A stretch of 42,640 nucleotides of DNA from an uncultured Flavobacteriales bacterium (GCA_913059205.1 CAJXRM010000018.1:1-42640), one strand, 5' to 3'. Numbered from the stretch's first letter, positions 31,066 through 40,641 are shown. Made by a program: numbers and translations. The notes: generated by a model not told the origin, from the sequence alone.

Positions 31066-32973
31066 TTAGAGGGTTTCTTCCAGCCATTTAAAGAATTCTG
31101 AATGCCAAATCACACTGTTTTGGTAATCCAACACCCAGTGATTTTCTTCTGGAAAGTAAAGCAAACGACTGTTTAATCCTTGCAGTTTTGCAGCTTGAAA
31201 TGCTTCTAAGCCTTGTCCAATTGGAACGCGGTAATCTTTTCCTCCTTGAATAATTAAAATAGGTGAGTCCCACGCTTCAACACGTTCAGCTGGGTTAAAT
31301 ACTGTATGGCTTTTTTGTGCAACGTTATTGTCTTTATCCCAATAAGCACCACCTAAATCCCAGTTTACAAAGAACAATTCTTCCGTCGTTCCATACATAC
31401 TTTTCCAGTTGAAAATACCATCGTGGGCAATAAATGTTTTAAATCGTTTTTCGTGTATTGCAGCCAAGTAGAAAGCAGAATATCCACCATAACTTGCACC
31501 AATACAACCCAATCTTTCAGTATCCACATACGGTTCTTTCGAGATATCATCAATTGCAGAAAGGTAATCTTGCATGTTTTGACCTCCGTAATCTTTACTG
31601 ATTTGTTCGTTCCATTCAACCCCATAACCAGGCATTCCTCTTCTGTTCGGAGCAATTATAATATAACCTTGCGCCGCCATCAATTGGAAGTTCCAGCGGT
31701 AAGAATAAAATTGACTCAATGCGCCTTGCGGTCCTCCTTGGCAGTATAAAATTGTTGGGTATTTCTTTGTCGGGTCAAAATCTGGTGGATAAATAACCCA
31801 CGACAACATGTCTTTTCCGTCTGTTGTTTTAACCATGCGCTTTTCAACTTTACCCATTTTAATGTTTGCGTAAATTTCATCATTGGCATGAGTCAATTGT
31901 TTCATGCTCCCGTCTTTTTTCAACACAACATAAATTTCAGCTGCATGATTCATGTCCTTGCGAGTCGTAATGATTTGGCTATCCGTTTCTCCAATAATAT
32001 CACCCATGTCAAATTGACCTTCAGTAATTTGTTTAATTGAAATGGTCTTCTTTTTAGCCGTTGGAACGGTTACTTCAAACAATTGAACAGTCCCACCAAT
32101 TGGTGCGTTAAAATAGATTTTTGTTCCATCATTTGACCATTTAAAACTATTTACGGTTCCATCCCAATTCGCAGTTAAGTTGATTTTTTGTCCGTCGATG
32201 AAGACAATTATATCGTTTTTGTCGGATTCATAACCGTCACGTTTCATTTGCAAATAACCGAGGGTTCCGGTTGAGGCAAACGCCGGTTGAGTGTCATATC
32301 CTTTGTTTTCTGCGGTTAAATTTTTGGTCGTTTTTGATTCAAGATCATAAACATATATATCTGAGTTTGTACTTGTTGCGTAAGCAGTACCACTTAATTT
32401 TTTTGAAACATAGAGAACTTGTTTTCCATCTGGACTCCAGATATAATCTTCACTACCACCAAACGGCTTTTGGGGACAATCAAACGGTTCATTTGGCATA
32501 ATATCATAACGTTCTTTTGTCTCAAGGTTTTCAATGAACACATGAGAAAATGCTCCGTCTTCCCAAGAGTCCCAATGGCGATAATTCAAATCGTTGTAAA
32601 TTTGAACATTTGAGTTTTTAAGCTCTGGATAAAAATCAGTTCCAAAAACTTTATCGATTTTTACGTCTTCACTAACTAATTTCCACTTTCCGTTCGCTGA
32701 AACTTTATCTTTCTCGATAATAAAATCAGACACATCAGTAATTTCTTTTGGCGTTCCACCTGAAAGTGGAAGAATATACATTCTGTTCGATTTTTTATTG
32801 GCCAATACATCAACTTTGGAAATGGAGAAAAGTACATTTTGCTTGTCAGAAGAGAGTCCAATTGGTGAAACGCGATTTAATTCTATTAACGTTTTTGGAG
32901 TCATTACTTCTTGAGCGGAAAGAAAAACTGTTATACAGCAAGCTGCTGAAAGACAAATAATCGATTTAATCAT
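31066..32973 (-). CDS. Secreted S9 family serine peptidase
   Basis: Prolyl-oligopeptidase family enzyme, periplasmic or exported (signal peptide IICLSAACCITVFLSAQ). The 635 residues comprise an N-terminal seven-bladed propeller (about 25-370, with YVWSPDGKQ-type blade motifs: YIWSPDGKQVLYVSKK) and a C-terminal alpha/beta hydrolase. The catalytic triad is S494 (GASYGG), D580 (GGKDYRVP) and H612 (EENHWVL). Length fits the DPP/acylaminoacyl peptidase branch. A near-consensus -7 box (TATCTTTA) lies upstream. It probably digests peptides after outer-membrane import. Confidence 0.94.
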   Translation of the reverse strand: MIKSIICLSAACCITVFLSAQEVMTPKTLIELNRVSPIGLSSDKQNVLFSISKVDVLANKKSNRMYILPLSGGTPKEITDVSDFIIEKDKVSANGKWKLVSEDVKIDKVFGTDFYPELKNSNVQIYNDLNYRHWDSWEDGAFSHVFIENLETKERYDIMPNEPFDCPQKPFGGSEDYIWSPDGKQVLYVSKKLSGTAYATSTNSDIYVYDLESKTTKNLTAENKGYDTQPAFASTGTLGYLQMKRDGYESDKNDIIVFIDGQKINLTANWDGTVNSFKWSNDGTKIYFNAPIGGTVQLFEVTVPTAKKKTISIKQITEGQFDMGDIIGETDSQIITTRKDMNHAAEIYVVLKKDGSMKQLTHANDEIYANIKMGKVEKRMVKTTDGKDMLSWVIYPPDFDPTKKYPTILYCQGGPQGALSQFYSYRWNFQLMAAQGYIIIAPNRRGMPGYGVEWNEQISKDYGGQNMQDYLSAIDDISKEPYVDTERLGCIGASYGGYSAFYLAAIHEKRFKTFIAHDGIFNWKSMYGTTEELFFVNWDLGGAYWDKDNNVAQKSHTVFNPAERVEAWDSPILIIQGGKDYRVPIGQGLEAFQAAKLQGLNSRLLYFPEENHWVLDYQNSVIWHSEFFKWLEETL

Positions 32974-33077
32974 GGTATAATTTCTTTTATTGTTTAGAAA
33001 AGTGAAACTCTTCTTTAGGAGTTAAAGATAAAAAATCAAATTGAACTTTGGCTCTCAGAACCAACTAAAATTGGGAG

Positions 33078-33845
33078 CTATTGGGTGATTGGTCCGTTTT
33101 GAAATTGAACTCCTTTGTTCGCGATATTTGGGAAAAAGTATTTAAAATCTACCGAAAGAAATGAACCATCAACAGGCTCAATAACTTGACTTTTATACCC
33201 TTGATTCGAATAATTCAAAATCATATCAAAAAGAGGTTTAAATGGAACGTTTGCAGATCCACCCAAGTAAAAGAAACCATTTTTTTCTGTTCTGAACTCA
33301 AATCCAACATTGGCATTAAAATCGAATCCAAATTTCTTTTGAGCAACTCCAATGTGCTGAAATTCATTGTCTCCACCAGGTTTTGTTACAACTGCAACAT
33401 CTGTTGGCTTAAAATTAACCGCAACGCCAATGGAAGCATTCATGTACCATTTTTCAGCGAGCTTAATATAAAACAGTGCATTCAGCGGCACATCGTAGGA
33501 AATAAATCGAATATCATTTGTCGCCATAATAGACGAATCTGGAACTTCAATGTCAATACCAAAATTGCGTTGGTAAAAATTGATTCCAGTTTCAATTGCG
33601 ATCAATTTTGTGAGTCCAACACGCACTGTTCCACCAAATGAATAGCCAATTTTTTGCTTCAGCGTTGAGGAATATAAAACAGATTCACCCTCATTTTGCT
33701 GAAAAGTAGTTGTGGATGATCCGATAAATTGAGTAGGAAAAATTGGTCTTAATTGAAGTCCGAAATAGGAAGGAACACGTTCTTTTTTCTTTTGACCAAA
33801 TGCAGTAAAAGCAATTAAAAACAGAAAAAGAATAATGTGTTTCAT
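33078..33845 (-). CDS. Outer-membrane beta-barrel protein (255 aa)
   Basis: A 255-residue exported protein: signal IILFLFLIAFTAFGQ, then strand-rich sequence with alternating polar and aromatic residues (YFGLQLRPIFPTQFIGS, IGYSFGGTVRVGLTKLIAIE, FGFDFNANVGFEFRTEKNG). This fits a small barrel of the porin/PorT-like kind common in Bacteroidota. It lies 27 bp behind a small membrane-protein gene and is probably transcribed from the nitroreductase promoter. Substrate or role unknown. Confidence 0.82.
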   Translation of the reverse strand: MKHIILFLFLIAFTAFGQKKKERVPSYFGLQLRPIFPTQFIGSSTTTFQQNEGESVLYSSTLKQKIGYSFGGTVRVGLTKLIAIETGINFYQRNFGIDIEVPDSSIMATNDIRFISYDVPLNALFYIKLAEKWYMNASIGVAVNFKPTDVAVVTKPGGDNEFQHIGVAQKKFGFDFNANVGFEFRTEKNGFFYLGGSANVPFKPLFDMILNYSNQGYKSQVIEPVDGSFLSVDFKYFFPNIANKGVQFQNGPITQ

Positions 33846-33872
33846 TAATGTTGTTTGTTGTAAAGAACGTGA

Positions 33873-34304
33873 TTATATATTATTTATTCCTTGATTTGTT
33901 TGATTGTTGATTGAACCGCTGTTATTTTCATGTGAAGCGAGAACATCCTGTTGTTTACAGTAACCAATGAATGCAAGAGTGAGTAAACCTGCGGATAACA
34001 ATAGAAGTCCAAAACGCAATGTTTTATAAGGAATTAATGGTTTTTTGTGCTTTGCTTCAACCAAATAATTGATTCGAACTGTTTTCTTGTAGTCATTTTT
34101 GTGAATTCCGATTAAATGAAATGTACGTTTTCCTTTTTCTTCTTCACCACGCTCAAACCAAATGCCTTTTTGTTCCAATTCAAATTGAAAAGAATCGGCT
34201 CTATTTTTATCTGGAAATCGGTAAACGATATAATTTGGATTTGTAGGGTGTTTGACGTAATTCACCAAACCTAAATCTACAATGCTATCTATTGGGTTTT
34301 CCAT
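33873..34304 (-). CDS. Single-span membrane protein (143 aa)
   Basis: Not recognised. A 143-residue protein with a soluble N-terminal domain (about 1-85; IVYRFPDKNRADSFQFELEQ, a ferredoxin-like pattern) and one TM helix near 97-114 (FGLLLLSAGLLTLAFIGY), followed by an Asn/Gln-rich tail. The start overlaps the nitroreductase stop by 16 bases, so the two are co-translated. No catalytic motif. Confidence 0.7.
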   Translation of the reverse strand: MENPIDSIVDLGLVNYVKHPTNPNYIVYRFPDKNRADSFQFELEQKGIWFERGEEEKGKRTFHLIGIHKNDYKKTVRINYLVEAKHKKPLIPYKTLRFGLLLLSAGLLTLAFIGYCKQQDVLASHENNSGSINNQTNQGINNI

Positions 34305-34876
34305 TCTGTAGTATATTCAATCGGTTTTCTATGTGATTTGGGCCATTCAATTGCTGGATATCCTAAGTAGAACAGTCCCAAACATTTGTCTTTATCATTG
34401 ATCCCTAAAAACTGGTTCATTTCAGAAGTGTAAATCAGTTTGGGAGTCGACCAGAATCCACCTAAGCCATAAGCTGTTGCGGTTAAATGCATATTTTGAA
34501 TAGCGCAAGCCACTGCTTCAATTTCTTCAATTTCCAAAATTTTCTCTTCGGCTTGACGTTCCATACAAACTGCTATAACAACTGATGATTTTAATGGTCG
34601 CGTAAGCAACTTTGCCAATTTCGCATCATTTTGTATTTCCTTTGGCGTCAACTTTAAATATGTCTCGGCCAAAAAATCGCTCAAATTTGTTAATCCATCG
34701 TTCATGAAAACTTTGAAGCGCCACGGTTGCGTATTGCCATGTGTTGGCGCCCATTGAGCGTTCGTAAGAATTGTTTCAACTTGCTCTTTGTGAACTTTAC
34801 GATCACTAAATTGCTCAGGATAAATCGTACGTCTTTCACGAATGAGTTCGTTGATTTCAGATAAGTTGAATCGCAT
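34289..34876 (-). CDS. Nitroreductase family protein
   Basis: Flavin-dependent (FMN) reductase of the nitroreductase superfamily. The 195 residues start with the FMN phosphate-binding RERRTIYPEQF, then NAQWAPTHGNTQPWRFKVF (the dimer FMN pocket), AVACAIQNMHLTATAYGLGG and the C-terminal KCLGLFYLGYPA. Length is normal. It probably uses NAD(P)H to reduce nitro or quinone-type substrates; the physiological target is unknown. A perfect TAATTTTG promoter box lies 18 bp upstream. Confidence 0.92.
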   Translation of the reverse strand: MRFNLSEINELIRERRTIYPEQFSDRKVHKEQVETILTNAQWAPTHGNTQPWRFKVFMNDGLTNLSDFLAETYLKLTPKEIQNDAKLAKLLTRPLKSSVVIAVCMERQAEEKILEIEEIEAVACAIQNMHLTATAYGLGGFWSTPKLIYTSEMNQFLGINDKDKCLGLFYLGYPAIEWPKSHRKPIEYTTEWKTQ

Positions 34877-34893
34877 AGATTGAATTTGAACTA

Positions 34894-34901
34894 CAAAATT
34901 A
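34894..34901 (-). promoter_or_regulatory. -7 promoter box of the nitroreductase operon
   Basis: Minus strand TAATTTTG matches TAnnTTTG; the ATG at 34876 is 17 bp downstream. No clear -33 TTG was found. Confidence 0.5.
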
Positions 34902-34931
34902 AGAAACTAGTACTATTTTTATTGAAAATAT

Positions 34932-36365
34932 CTAATTTCTTTGATCTCCTTCACCGTGCTCGTTGATCCATGCTTTTTTCAAGTAAAAGAAAGTTTTGTC
35001 AATCGTTTCATACTGTCCGTTCGGAGTAGGGGCAAGCGCAGGACTTGCTACAATATATCCTACTGCATCAATTAACGTGTAAGAAGGGAAGGTCTCGATG
35101 GAGTAATTTTTCCAAATAGCATTTGAAGTCGGTAAACCGTATACTTCCCATTCTATATCCGAAATTCTGGTTTTTGCGTCTTCCGAAAGTTCGGCTTTTC
35201 TATAAATGGAAATAAACTGAACATATTGTCCGTACATTTCATTCAACTGCTTTATCAAAGGAATTTCTTTTGATGTTTGTTCACTTTCAGGATCGAAGAA
35301 GTGCAAATAAATGTGTCTTTTTTCGTAATTGAAAATTGTTTTTGTTGGCTTGCCTTCTTCAATTAACACAAAATCAGGTGCTTTTCCGCCCGGATTTAAG
35401 GTAGTTATTCTAGCTTTTAAGTTTCGAGCAATTTCTTCGTGTTCCTTAAATAGGCTGCGTGTTCCGAGACTGTCAAGAATGGTTAAAATATTCGTCTCAG
35501 GAAATTGTCCCGAAACATATTCCTCTGCCAATAATTGTATCATAACCAACTCACGGAGCTTCAAATTCGAAAGGGTATATTCACTCCCCAAGGCCTTCAT
35601 AACTCTTGTTGGACTGCTTTGTAGTACTCCTTCATAAACAGCTTGATTCGCTTCAGTTGACAATCGCGGTAGCATTTTTTGGTAAAAAGCCGTAGTGTAT
35701 TCCATGTAGGTTTCGTTGCTGTATTCTACAGGACTTTTCTTCAGATAGAAATCATATTTTTCAAAGCGATTGCGTTCAGCCACATGATGAATATTGTCTA
35801 AACCAGCTATAGAAAAACGGACATGTGTTTTAAAATAGTAACTGGTATCAAGTTTATATGCTTTTTCAACGTTGGTTTTAAAACGGTCTAAACTTTCAAT
35901 AAATTCTTGAGGCTTTGTTGTGCTTTTATAGTAATTGTTCCCCATAAAATTATCAACCCATCGCTGGAAACTCAGCATTTTGTAGTTGATGTCCAAACTG
36001 TCCAATCCTAGAAATGCCACTTCTACATTGTTTCCCGCTGGTCTGTACGGATCGTATTTGTCCCTGTCTGGAAAGAAAATTGAATATTCTCCATTTGGTT
36101 GAACAAAAAGAAAGCTTTCGTTGTTTCGTGATTTTAAAATGATTTTTTTGACATTGTCAACGGTCAAACGCAACGTAAATGTACTGTCCTTTTCAACACT
36201 TGTTGTTGCCACGAGGCGTTCTACTTTACTTAAATAATCTTGGTAAACAAACGCTTCTATTGGGAATCCGACATAAGCTGGAGCAATTCCACTAATAGTT
36301 ACATTTTGAGAGCTAACTGTCGATAGACCGACAACTAGAAAGAGGAGAGAAATAAGAATTTTCAT
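34932..36365 (-). CDS. Exported thioredoxin-fold protein lacking the redox motif
   Basis: A 477-residue protein with signal peptide (ILISLLFLVVGLSTVSSQ). The N-terminal part is a beta domain like the DUF4369/carboxypeptidase-like modules of TlpA-type proteins, then a long helical middle. The C-terminal 150 residues have a thioredoxin-like shape (GKAPDFVLIEEGKPTKTIFN, then HIYLHFFDPESEQTSKEIPL and SNAIWKNYSIETFPSYTLID). At the CxxC position the protein has PESEQ, so it cannot act as a dithiol oxidoreductase. It is likely a binding or structural member of the family. The gene precedes coaD by direction, with a 56-bp gap. Confidence 0.8.
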   Translation of the reverse strand: MKILISLLFLVVGLSTVSSQNVTISGIAPAYVGFPIEAFVYQDYLSKVERLVATTSVEKDSTFTLRLTVDNVKKIILKSRNNESFLFVQPNGEYSIFFPDRDKYDPYRPAGNNVEVAFLGLDSLDINYKMLSFQRWVDNFMGNNYYKSTTKPQEFIESLDRFKTNVEKAYKLDTSYYFKTHVRFSIAGLDNIHHVAERNRFEKYDFYLKKSPVEYSNETYMEYTTAFYQKMLPRLSTEANQAVYEGVLQSSPTRVMKALGSEYTLSNLKLRELVMIQLLAEEYVSGQFPETNILTILDSLGTRSLFKEHEEIARNLKARITTLNPGGKAPDFVLIEEGKPTKTIFNYEKRHIYLHFFDPESEQTSKEIPLIKQLNEMYGQYVQFISIYRKAELSEDAKTRISDIEWEVYGLPTSNAIWKNYSIETFPSYTLIDAVGYIVASPALAPTPNGQYETIDKTFFYLKKAWINEHGEGDQRN

Positions 36366-36421
36366 GTTTTCTGGTTTTTAACAACAACATAAAATTGTAG
36401 CATTTATTGTACCACTTTCGA

Positions 36422-36880
36422 TTAAACGAGAATCTCTGGATTTGTTACGAACGCCTCAATTGGTCCATTGTTTTTGTGAATCTCTCGAATTATGGAGGAG
36501 TTAATCGCTGCGTATTTTTGATCCGTTAAAAAGAAAACAGTGTCAATTCCCGAAATATCAAAGTTCATATGTGCAATTGATTTTTCGTATTCGAAATCTT
36601 TTGAATCTCTTAAACCACGAATAATATGTGTGGCACCAATTTCTTTACAGAAATTTACCGTTAACGTTTGAAATTGTTCAACGCGAACAGTTGGATTGTT
36701 GGGAAACAAAGATTTAATGTGCGCGATTCGCTTTTCCAGCGTAAACATATATTGCTTCGTACTGTTTACGCCAATCCCGATAATGATTTCATCAAAAACC
36801 GAAATACTTTTTGCAATAACGGCTTCATGCCCTTTTGTAAATGGGTCAAATGATCCTGGAAATAAGCCTATTTTTTTCAT
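36422..36880 (-). CDS. coaD: Phosphopantetheine adenylyltransferase
   Basis: Transfers AMP from ATP to 4'-phosphopantetheine to give dephospho-CoA, the fourth step from pantothenate to CoA. The 152-residue protein has GLFPGSFDPFTKGHEAVIAK with the TxGH nucleotidyltransferase motif at 15-18, then IIRGLRDSKDFEYE and the C-terminal INSSIIREI motif (the ISSS-type signature). Length is typical. Its start overlaps the rsmD stop by four bases (ATGA), so the two are co-translated. Cytosolic. Confidence 0.96.
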   Translation of the reverse strand: MKKIGLFPGSFDPFTKGHEAVIAKSISVFDEIIIGIGVNSTKQYMFTLEKRIAHIKSLFPNNPTVRVEQFQTLTVNFCKEIGATHIIRGLRDSKDFEYEKSIAHMNFDISGIDTVFFLTDQKYAAINSSIIREIHKNNGPIEAFVTNPEILV

Positions 36881-37425
36881 TCTTCTGCTGTGTAATCAAA
36901 GAAACTAAAATGCACATTGCCGTATGTGCGAACAAACTGAAAATGAGTTAAATGTTCAAGTTTGGTTTCTCTTCCATGTTCAATAATCAATCCGCCATTG
37001 TCTGTTAATAAATCGCGTTCGAACACTAAGTTAACGATTTCCGGGTGCAAATCATATTCGTATGGCGGATCTGCAAAGATAATGTCGTATTTCCCGTCAA
37101 CTTTTTCTAAGAATTTTAAAATATCAGATTTTACAATTGTGATTTTATCTTCACAACCCAAATCCTTTACAACATTTTTCATGTGTCGAACACAGTTAAA
37201 ATTGCTATCAACAGCAATAACTTCTCCGCATTCTTGAGATAAAAATTCAATGGAAATATTGCCCGTTCCTGCACATAAATCAAGAATTTTAATATCCGAC
37301 ATATGATAATGATGGTCAAGAACATTGAAAAGTCCCTCTTTTGCCATATCCGTGGTCGGTCGAGACGGAAATCCTTTTGGAAATTTATAGCGACGAGTTT
37401 TATAAATTCCTTTTATTATACGCAC
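36877..37425 (-). CDS. rsmD: 16S rRNA (guanine966-N2)-methyltransferase
   Basis: Methylates G966 of 16S rRNA with SAM. The 182 residues start at a GTG (37425) as MRIIKGIYKTRRYKFPKGFP, the conserved RsmD opening, followed by RPTTDMAKEGLFN, motif I ILDLCAGTGNISIEFL and motif IV FADPPYEYD. Length is normal. The GTG overlaps the end of the DUF3822 gene by 10 bases. The pairing rsmD-coaD is common in Bacteroidota and other bacteria. Confidence 0.94.
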   Translation of the reverse strand: MRIIKGIYKTRRYKFPKGFPSRPTTDMAKEGLFNVLDHHYHMSDIKILDLCAGTGNISIEFLSQECGEVIAVDSNFNCVRHMKNVVKDLGCEDKITIVKSDILKFLEKVDGKYDIIFADPPYEYDLHPEIVNLVFERDLLTDNGGLIIEHGRETKLEHLTHFQFVRTYGNVHFSFFDYTAEE

Positions 37426-38171
37426 AGTTGATGGGCTTTTTGTATGAAATTAGTTGGTAAATTAACGGTGAAAGATTTCAATTCTACAATTTTAGAGAAG
37501 TTTACTTGCACCTCGTCCAAAATACCTTTCTCTGAACCGATGGCATTAATTAACTCAATTGAACCTTGTTCAGAAAGCAATTCTTTTTGTTGTAACACGA
37601 ACATTAAATGATACACAATATCTTCAGCTGCTTGATAATCAAAATTGGAGTAGAAAATTAATTCATTGTGTTTCGAAATGATAAGTTGAAAGTGACTTTT
37701 ATAAATAAGTAACGAACATTTTAATTTAAAGGCATTTTCGTTTAAAACTTGACGCAAGATCATTGAACCTTCATGTTGGATGTTGATTCTAGGAAATTTA
37801 ATAACGAAAAAGCGCTTAATCCATTCGGGAATTTCATACACATTTACAACGCTCAATTCCGAAATCCGGTTGTAATCCACATCAACTTGATTTTTCCCAT
37901 AGCACAATTCAAAAATAGCCTGTGCGGAGGATTCACTGAAGACAGAATTTGGAACTAAAGTTGTTTTATCCGACGACCACGAAAGCGTTATTTCATCAAA
38001 ATCTGATGCATAACTGCTGTTTGATTCAAACTCAGATGAAAGCTGCTCTTTTATTTTAGCATCATTTGTTGTTTCAAATAACAGTCGACTAGTTGTAGTC
38101 GCAATTCCATCTTTTATAACAACAGCATGAATTCCATCAATTGCTACCTGTATAGCAAGGTGATTACTCAT
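37416..38171 (-). CDS. DUF3822 family protein
   Basis: A 251-residue cytosolic protein of the DUF3822 family, found next to rsmD and coaD in Bacteroidota. It starts MSNHLAIQVAIDGIHAVVIK, an actin-like ATPase-type strand pattern, and has FCYGKNQ-type core (IFELCYGKNQVDVDYNR), KHNELIFYSNFDYQAAEDIV and VLQQKELLSEQGSIEL. No known activity. It overlaps rsmD and is preceded by a membrane-protein gene with a 3-bp gap, so a single operon is likely. Family by context and pattern; not verified by search. Confidence 0.8.
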   Translation of the reverse strand: MSNHLAIQVAIDGIHAVVIKDGIATTTSRLLFETTNDAKIKEQLSSEFESNSSYASDFDEITLSWSSDKTTLVPNSVFSESSAQAIFELCYGKNQVDVDYNRISELSVVNVYEIPEWIKRFFVIKFPRINIQHEGSMILRQVLNENAFKLKCSLLIYKSHFQLIISKHNELIFYSNFDYQAAEDIVYHLMFVLQQKELLSEQGSIELINAIGSEKGILDEVQVNFSKIVELKSFTVNLPTNFIQKAHQLCV

Positions 38172-38174
38172 GAT

Positions 38175-39080
38175 TTATTCATTCTCCCAAGATCCAGAAG
38201 TGTCATTTGTTGATAATGAACCAAAGTACATTTCTTCTTGATCATCATTTTTACCTTTGATATTTGCAAAAGGAATCATTCCAGAAACTCTAATTGCAGG
38301 TAATTTTGCTTCACCAACTTGAACAGAATCTTTAGTTTCTAACTTCCATTTTGTTCGAGCTCCAGTGTATGGAATATACGGTAGTGAATCTGCAGAGAAT
38401 TTATGGAAACCAGCTTTTAAACGATTGGCAACATACGCTTTACTTTGGAATTTTGATTTCAGTAAGCTAATTTGAATTGTATCACGTTTAAAATCTTTAA
38501 AGTCAGCATAATTAGGTCCTGTCTTCCATTTAGACAAACGATACGCTTCGTCATCTGTCATGTTGTTATCAATAGGAGGATTATTCGTATATAAATATTT
38601 ATTTTCTTCCGGAGTTATTTTTCGCGAAGGAACTACACCTTGTGCATCAACGAAAGGAACTGTACCGTTTTGAACGAAGTCGATTAAATCTTCCCAGTTA
38701 TCAGCGTACTTTCCATTTGCATCGGCATACGCCTTTTGAACAAATCGTATATCTTCCAAATTTTGTTTAGCAATACTTTTACACTTCACATAGTTTTTAT
38801 TGTATGTTGCCGTTTCTTCAACACTAAGATAAGAATAGTAAAGAGTCACTGCAGCAGCAATTCCAGCTCCAATTCCTAAAATGTATACCATTCCAGATTT
38901 TAACTTACCGCTACTGTATCCAATACTTAAAACACCAGCAACAAACATTAAACCAGCAGCGGTCATAAACATTGAGCCTTGATTTTTGCTAACACCTACT
39001 ACTAACATCATTATTCCAAGTACAAAAAACAACGCTGGAATTGAATATTTTTTCAATAAGACTGAAAGATTACTGGTCAT
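38175..39080 (-). CDS. Membrane protein of unknown function (301 aa)
   Basis: A 301-residue protein with three or four TM helices in the first 85 residues (SIPALFFVLGIMMLVVGVS, SMFMTAAGLMFVAGVLSIG, MVYILGIGAGIAAAVTLYYS). A large outer domain follows with KSIAKQNLEDIRFVQKAYAD near 103, typical of periplasmic parts that resemble pilin-like or 'DUF' proteins, and an acidic C-terminus. It is the first gene of the DUF3822-rsmD-coaD run. A TAGATTTG box lies 29 bp upstream of the ATG. Confidence 0.8.
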   Translation of the reverse strand: MTSNLSVLLKKYSIPALFFVLGIMMLVVGVSKNQGSMFMTAAGLMFVAGVLSIGYSSGKLKSGMVYILGIGAGIAAAVTLYYSYLSVEETATYNKNYVKCKSIAKQNLEDIRFVQKAYADANGKYADNWEDLIDFVQNGTVPFVDAQGVVPSRKITPEENKYLYTNNPPIDNNMTDDEAYRLSKWKTGPNYADFKDFKRDTIQISLLKSKFQSKAYVANRLKAGFHKFSADSLPYIPYTGARTKWKLETKDSVQVGEAKLPAIRVSGMIPFANIKGKNDDQEEMYFGSLSTNDTSGSWENE

Positions 39081-39109
39081 ATTATTTTCGTTTTAATATT
39101 TGATTTCAA

Positions 39110-39117
39110 CAAATCTA
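39110..39117 (-). promoter_or_regulatory. -7 promoter box of the membrane protein/rsmD/coaD operon
   Basis: Minus strand TAGATTTG is a full TAnnTTTG match in the 142-bp divergent gap with the helicase gene. A -33 TTG at proper spacing was not found. Confidence 0.5.
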
Positions 39118-39222
39118 CAATTTTTTCGATTTCAAGGGTTGTCATTCGCTAGTTTTTTTAAACCTTTTAATCAATGATTGGCATATCTAATTCTTCATTA
39201 ACTTAGCTTCGTTATTTAAATT

Positions 39223-40641
39223 ATGGCTGAAGATTCTTTTTACGGTACGTTTTTACAGCATTTCGGATGTGTTCCAACCGAAAGTCAATCTGTACTTTTT
39301 AGCGAATTGGAAAAATTTATTCGAGACCGAGACAAGAAAAGAATTTTTATTGTCAAAGGATACGCTGGAACGGGAAAAACATCAGTACTTTCTGCATTTG
39401 TAAAAGCTTTGCATCAATTCAAAGTAAAAACGAAGCTTCTTGCCCCAACGGGACGCGCGGCTAAAGTATTTAGTCATAAATCTGAAACGGATGCATTTAC
39501 AATACACAAACACATTTATAGACGAAAATCGAAAGTAGATATAACTTCTGGACTTGATTTACAGATGAATTTGTTTAAAAATACCGTTTTTTTTGTGGAT
39601 GAAGCTTCAATGATTGGAGATTATACTTTGTTGAAAGATGGTCAAATCAATCCCCGGAATTTGCTCGAAGATATAGTAGAATACGTCTATTCTGGTGATG
39701 GATGTAAACTGATTTTTATTGGGGATGAAGGGCAGCTCCCACCTGTTGGAAGTGATTTTTCTCCGGCTCTGAATGACGAATACATGTCAAATCATTTTCC
39801 AAATTTGGAAGTTTCGTCTTGCCGTTTGAACGAGGTGTTGCGTCAGTCAGAAGACTCGGAAGTGCTGCGCAATGCCACTTTGCTTAGAAATACGAAATGG
39901 ACCAATTATCCAAAGTTCGATTTAAAAGAGGGAGGAGATTTAATTCGGATTTCTGGATTGGAATTGCAAGAAACTTTGGAGTCGAGTTATTCGAATTTCG
40001 GTACAGAAGAAACAATTTTAATTACGCGCTCGAATAAAAATGCGAACGAGTACAACAAGCAAATACGCGGCAGAATTTTGTGGTATGAAGAACAATTGTG
40101 TTCAGGAGATATTTTAATGGTTGTCAAAAACAATTATTTCTGGCTCGGAGATGAAACAAAAATAGGTTTCATCGCCAATGGAGAAATGGTTCGAATTGTC
40201 CGTGTGCGGAAAGTAGAGGAGTTGCACGGATTTGAATTCGCACATGTAGTTGTTCGTTTTGTCGACTACGATGAATTAGGAGAAGTGGAATTAATCATTC
40301 ACACCGAATCATTAAATGTTGAAGGGCCTTCGCTTTCCAGAGAACGATTGAAAGATTTGTTTTTTTCCGTAGAACGCGATTACTCCCACATTCGAGAAAA
40401 GAAAAAACGCTACGAGAAAATTTTAGCCGATCCTTATTTTAACGCGCTTCAAGTGAAATATGCATATGCCGTTACCTGTCACAAATCACAAGGTGGACAA
40501 TGGGCCGATGTGTACATTGATCAAGGATATATCAACGAAGAAATGTTAAATCCTGATTATTACCGATGGTTGTACACCGCACTAACAAGAGGAACGAACC
40601 GCGTTTATTTGGTCAATTTTGTCGATGAGTTTTTTGAGTGA
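39223..40641 (+). CDS. RecD/UvrD-type ATP-dependent DNA helicase
   Basis: A 472-residue superfamily 1 helicase. Walker A is KGYAGTGKTSVLS at about 43-55, then LLAPTGRAAKVF (motif Ia), VFFVDEASMIGD (motif II), IFIGDEGQLPPVGSDF (motif III), ITRSNKNANEYN (IV), VTCHKSQGGQW (V) and YTALTRGTNRVYL (VI). The order and the GDxxQLPPVG turn fit the RecD2/ATP-dependent exonuclease branch; the N-terminal RecD2 domain is short, as in the Bacteroidota 'AAA family ATPase' form. Acts on single-stranded DNA in repair or recombination. Divergent from the membrane protein operon. Confidence 0.93.
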   Translation: MAEDSFYGTFLQHFGCVPTESQSVLFSELEKFIRDRDKKRIFIVKGYAGTGKTSVLSAFVKALHQFKVKTKLLAPTGRAAKVFSHKSETDAFTIHKHIYRRKSKVDITSGLDLQMNLFKNTVFFVDEASMIGDYTLLKDGQINPRNLLEDIVEYVYSGDGCKLIFIGDEGQLPPVGSDFSPALNDEYMSNHFPNLEVSSCRLNEVLRQSEDSEVLRNATLLRNTKWTNYPKFDLKEGGDLIRISGLELQETLESSYSNFGTEETILITRSNKNANEYNKQIRGRILWYEEQLCSGDILMVVKNNYFWLGDETKIGFIANGEMVRIVRVRKVEELHGFEFAHVVVRFVDYDELGEVELIIHTESLNVEGPSLSRERLKDLFFSVERDYSHIREKKKRYEKILADPYFNALQVKYAYAVTCHKSQGGQWADVYIDQGYINEEMLNPDYYRWLYTALTRGTNRVYLVNFVDEFFE

